23,960 bases of DNA from an uncultured Prevotella sp. (lineage in GTDB: Bacteria; Bacteroidota; Bacteroidia; Bacteroidales; Bacteroidaceae), in assembly GCA_900540885.1 (NCBI GenBank), contig UQHJ01000038.1, positions 1 through 23,960 of the forward strand, in the 5' to 3' direction. The notes beneath the pieces were generated by a model. That model worked only from the letters and a program-made list of their open reading frames with translations. It ran no database searches and had not been told where the DNA came from. Both the position numbers and the translations under genes were made by a program. The number at the start of each line of letters is the position of its first letter. Within the stretch, counting starts at the first letter, position 1. Shown here in pieces: positions 23,800-23,960 of the stretch.

Positions 23800-23960
23800 T
23801 TATAGTCGCTTAGCGCGAGAACATACATAACATACAATTTTACATACTATACTCAATTTATTCCAAGGCACAAATTGAAACATACTGGCTACGCCCTTGC
23901 GCTTCAGCGCACTAATGGCTTGCATAAACGATTGATAATTAAAAGCATTCTCAATATATC
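23800..23960 (-). CDS. 3' end of an unidentified ORF running off the right edge
   Basis: A minus-strand frame is open from the window edge (codon phase from 23958) for 52 codons to a TAA at 23802-23800. It encodes a basic C-terminus containing FMQAISALKRKGV, MFQFVPWNKL and CSRAKRL. Composition and position beside glycosyltransferase genes suggest a glycosyltransferase tail, but there is no diagnostic motif. It may be a chance frame. The GC-rich palindrome and about 190 bases separate it from the next gene. Confidence 0.35.
   Translation of the reverse strand, partial: YIENAFNYQSFMQAISALKRKGVASMFQFVPWNKLSIVCKIVCYVCSRAKRL

Noticed and set aside
1..23960. CRISPR array, tRNA or rRNA genes
   Set aside because: No regularly spaced direct repeats and no cloverleaf or rRNA-like segments were found on reading both strands; short RNA genes could still be missed by eye.

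Overview
The window looks like a chromosomal segment of a member of the Bacteroidales, probably Prevotella-like. The signs are a type IX secretion C-terminal sorting domain, DUF3256, 6-bladed beta-propeller (DUF5128-type) and NVEALA-like proteins, Bacteroidetes promoters (TTTG, about 19 nt, TAnnTTTG) and little Shine-Dalgarno signal. The family names come from recognition of motifs, not from a database search.

Positions 1-3917 (+ strand) are a housekeeping run: the 3' part of murA, then rimM, dxr and rseP. It is closed by a terminator at 3944-3996. Positions 4070-6148 (+) hold a promoter, a 5' leader with a hairpin and two secreted proteins. The first is a small protein with a type IX sorting domain and the second is a 444-residue beta-rich protein. 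Positions 6165-8954 hold a DXS-like transketolase-family gene (-) that lacks the phosphate-binding arginines of true DXS, and a divergent class II pyrF (+). A strong two-way terminator separates pyrF from a GH109-like NAD-dependent gene (-). rpmE type B (-) and a DUF3256 lipoprotein-like secreted protein gene (+) diverge from about 10655-10714.

Positions 11514-23609 (all -, read right to left) form one accessory cluster with very tight spacing. Its order is: a polyisoprenol-phosphate type glycosyltransferase, a multi-pass PMT/TMTC-like membrane protein, a 6-bladed propeller lipoprotein, a small secreted Cys-rich protein, a large MG2-type surface protein, a 194-bp structured gap, a thioredoxin-like/DUF1573 membrane-anchored protein, a type I signal peptidase, a second small Cys-rich protein and a second large MG2-type protein. 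The small protein plus large protein pair is therefore present twice, and the second copy is preceded by its own signal peptidase. This is the most unusual part of the window. It looks like a cell-envelope system that exports, cleaves, disulfide-bonds and perhaps glycosylates the small proteins, with the large proteins as envelope partners. That function is inference from gene content and order.

The last 350 bases hold a likely glycosyltransferase-cluster fragment running off the edge, a GC-rich palindrome after a run of seven G, and a short repeat also found at 11400.
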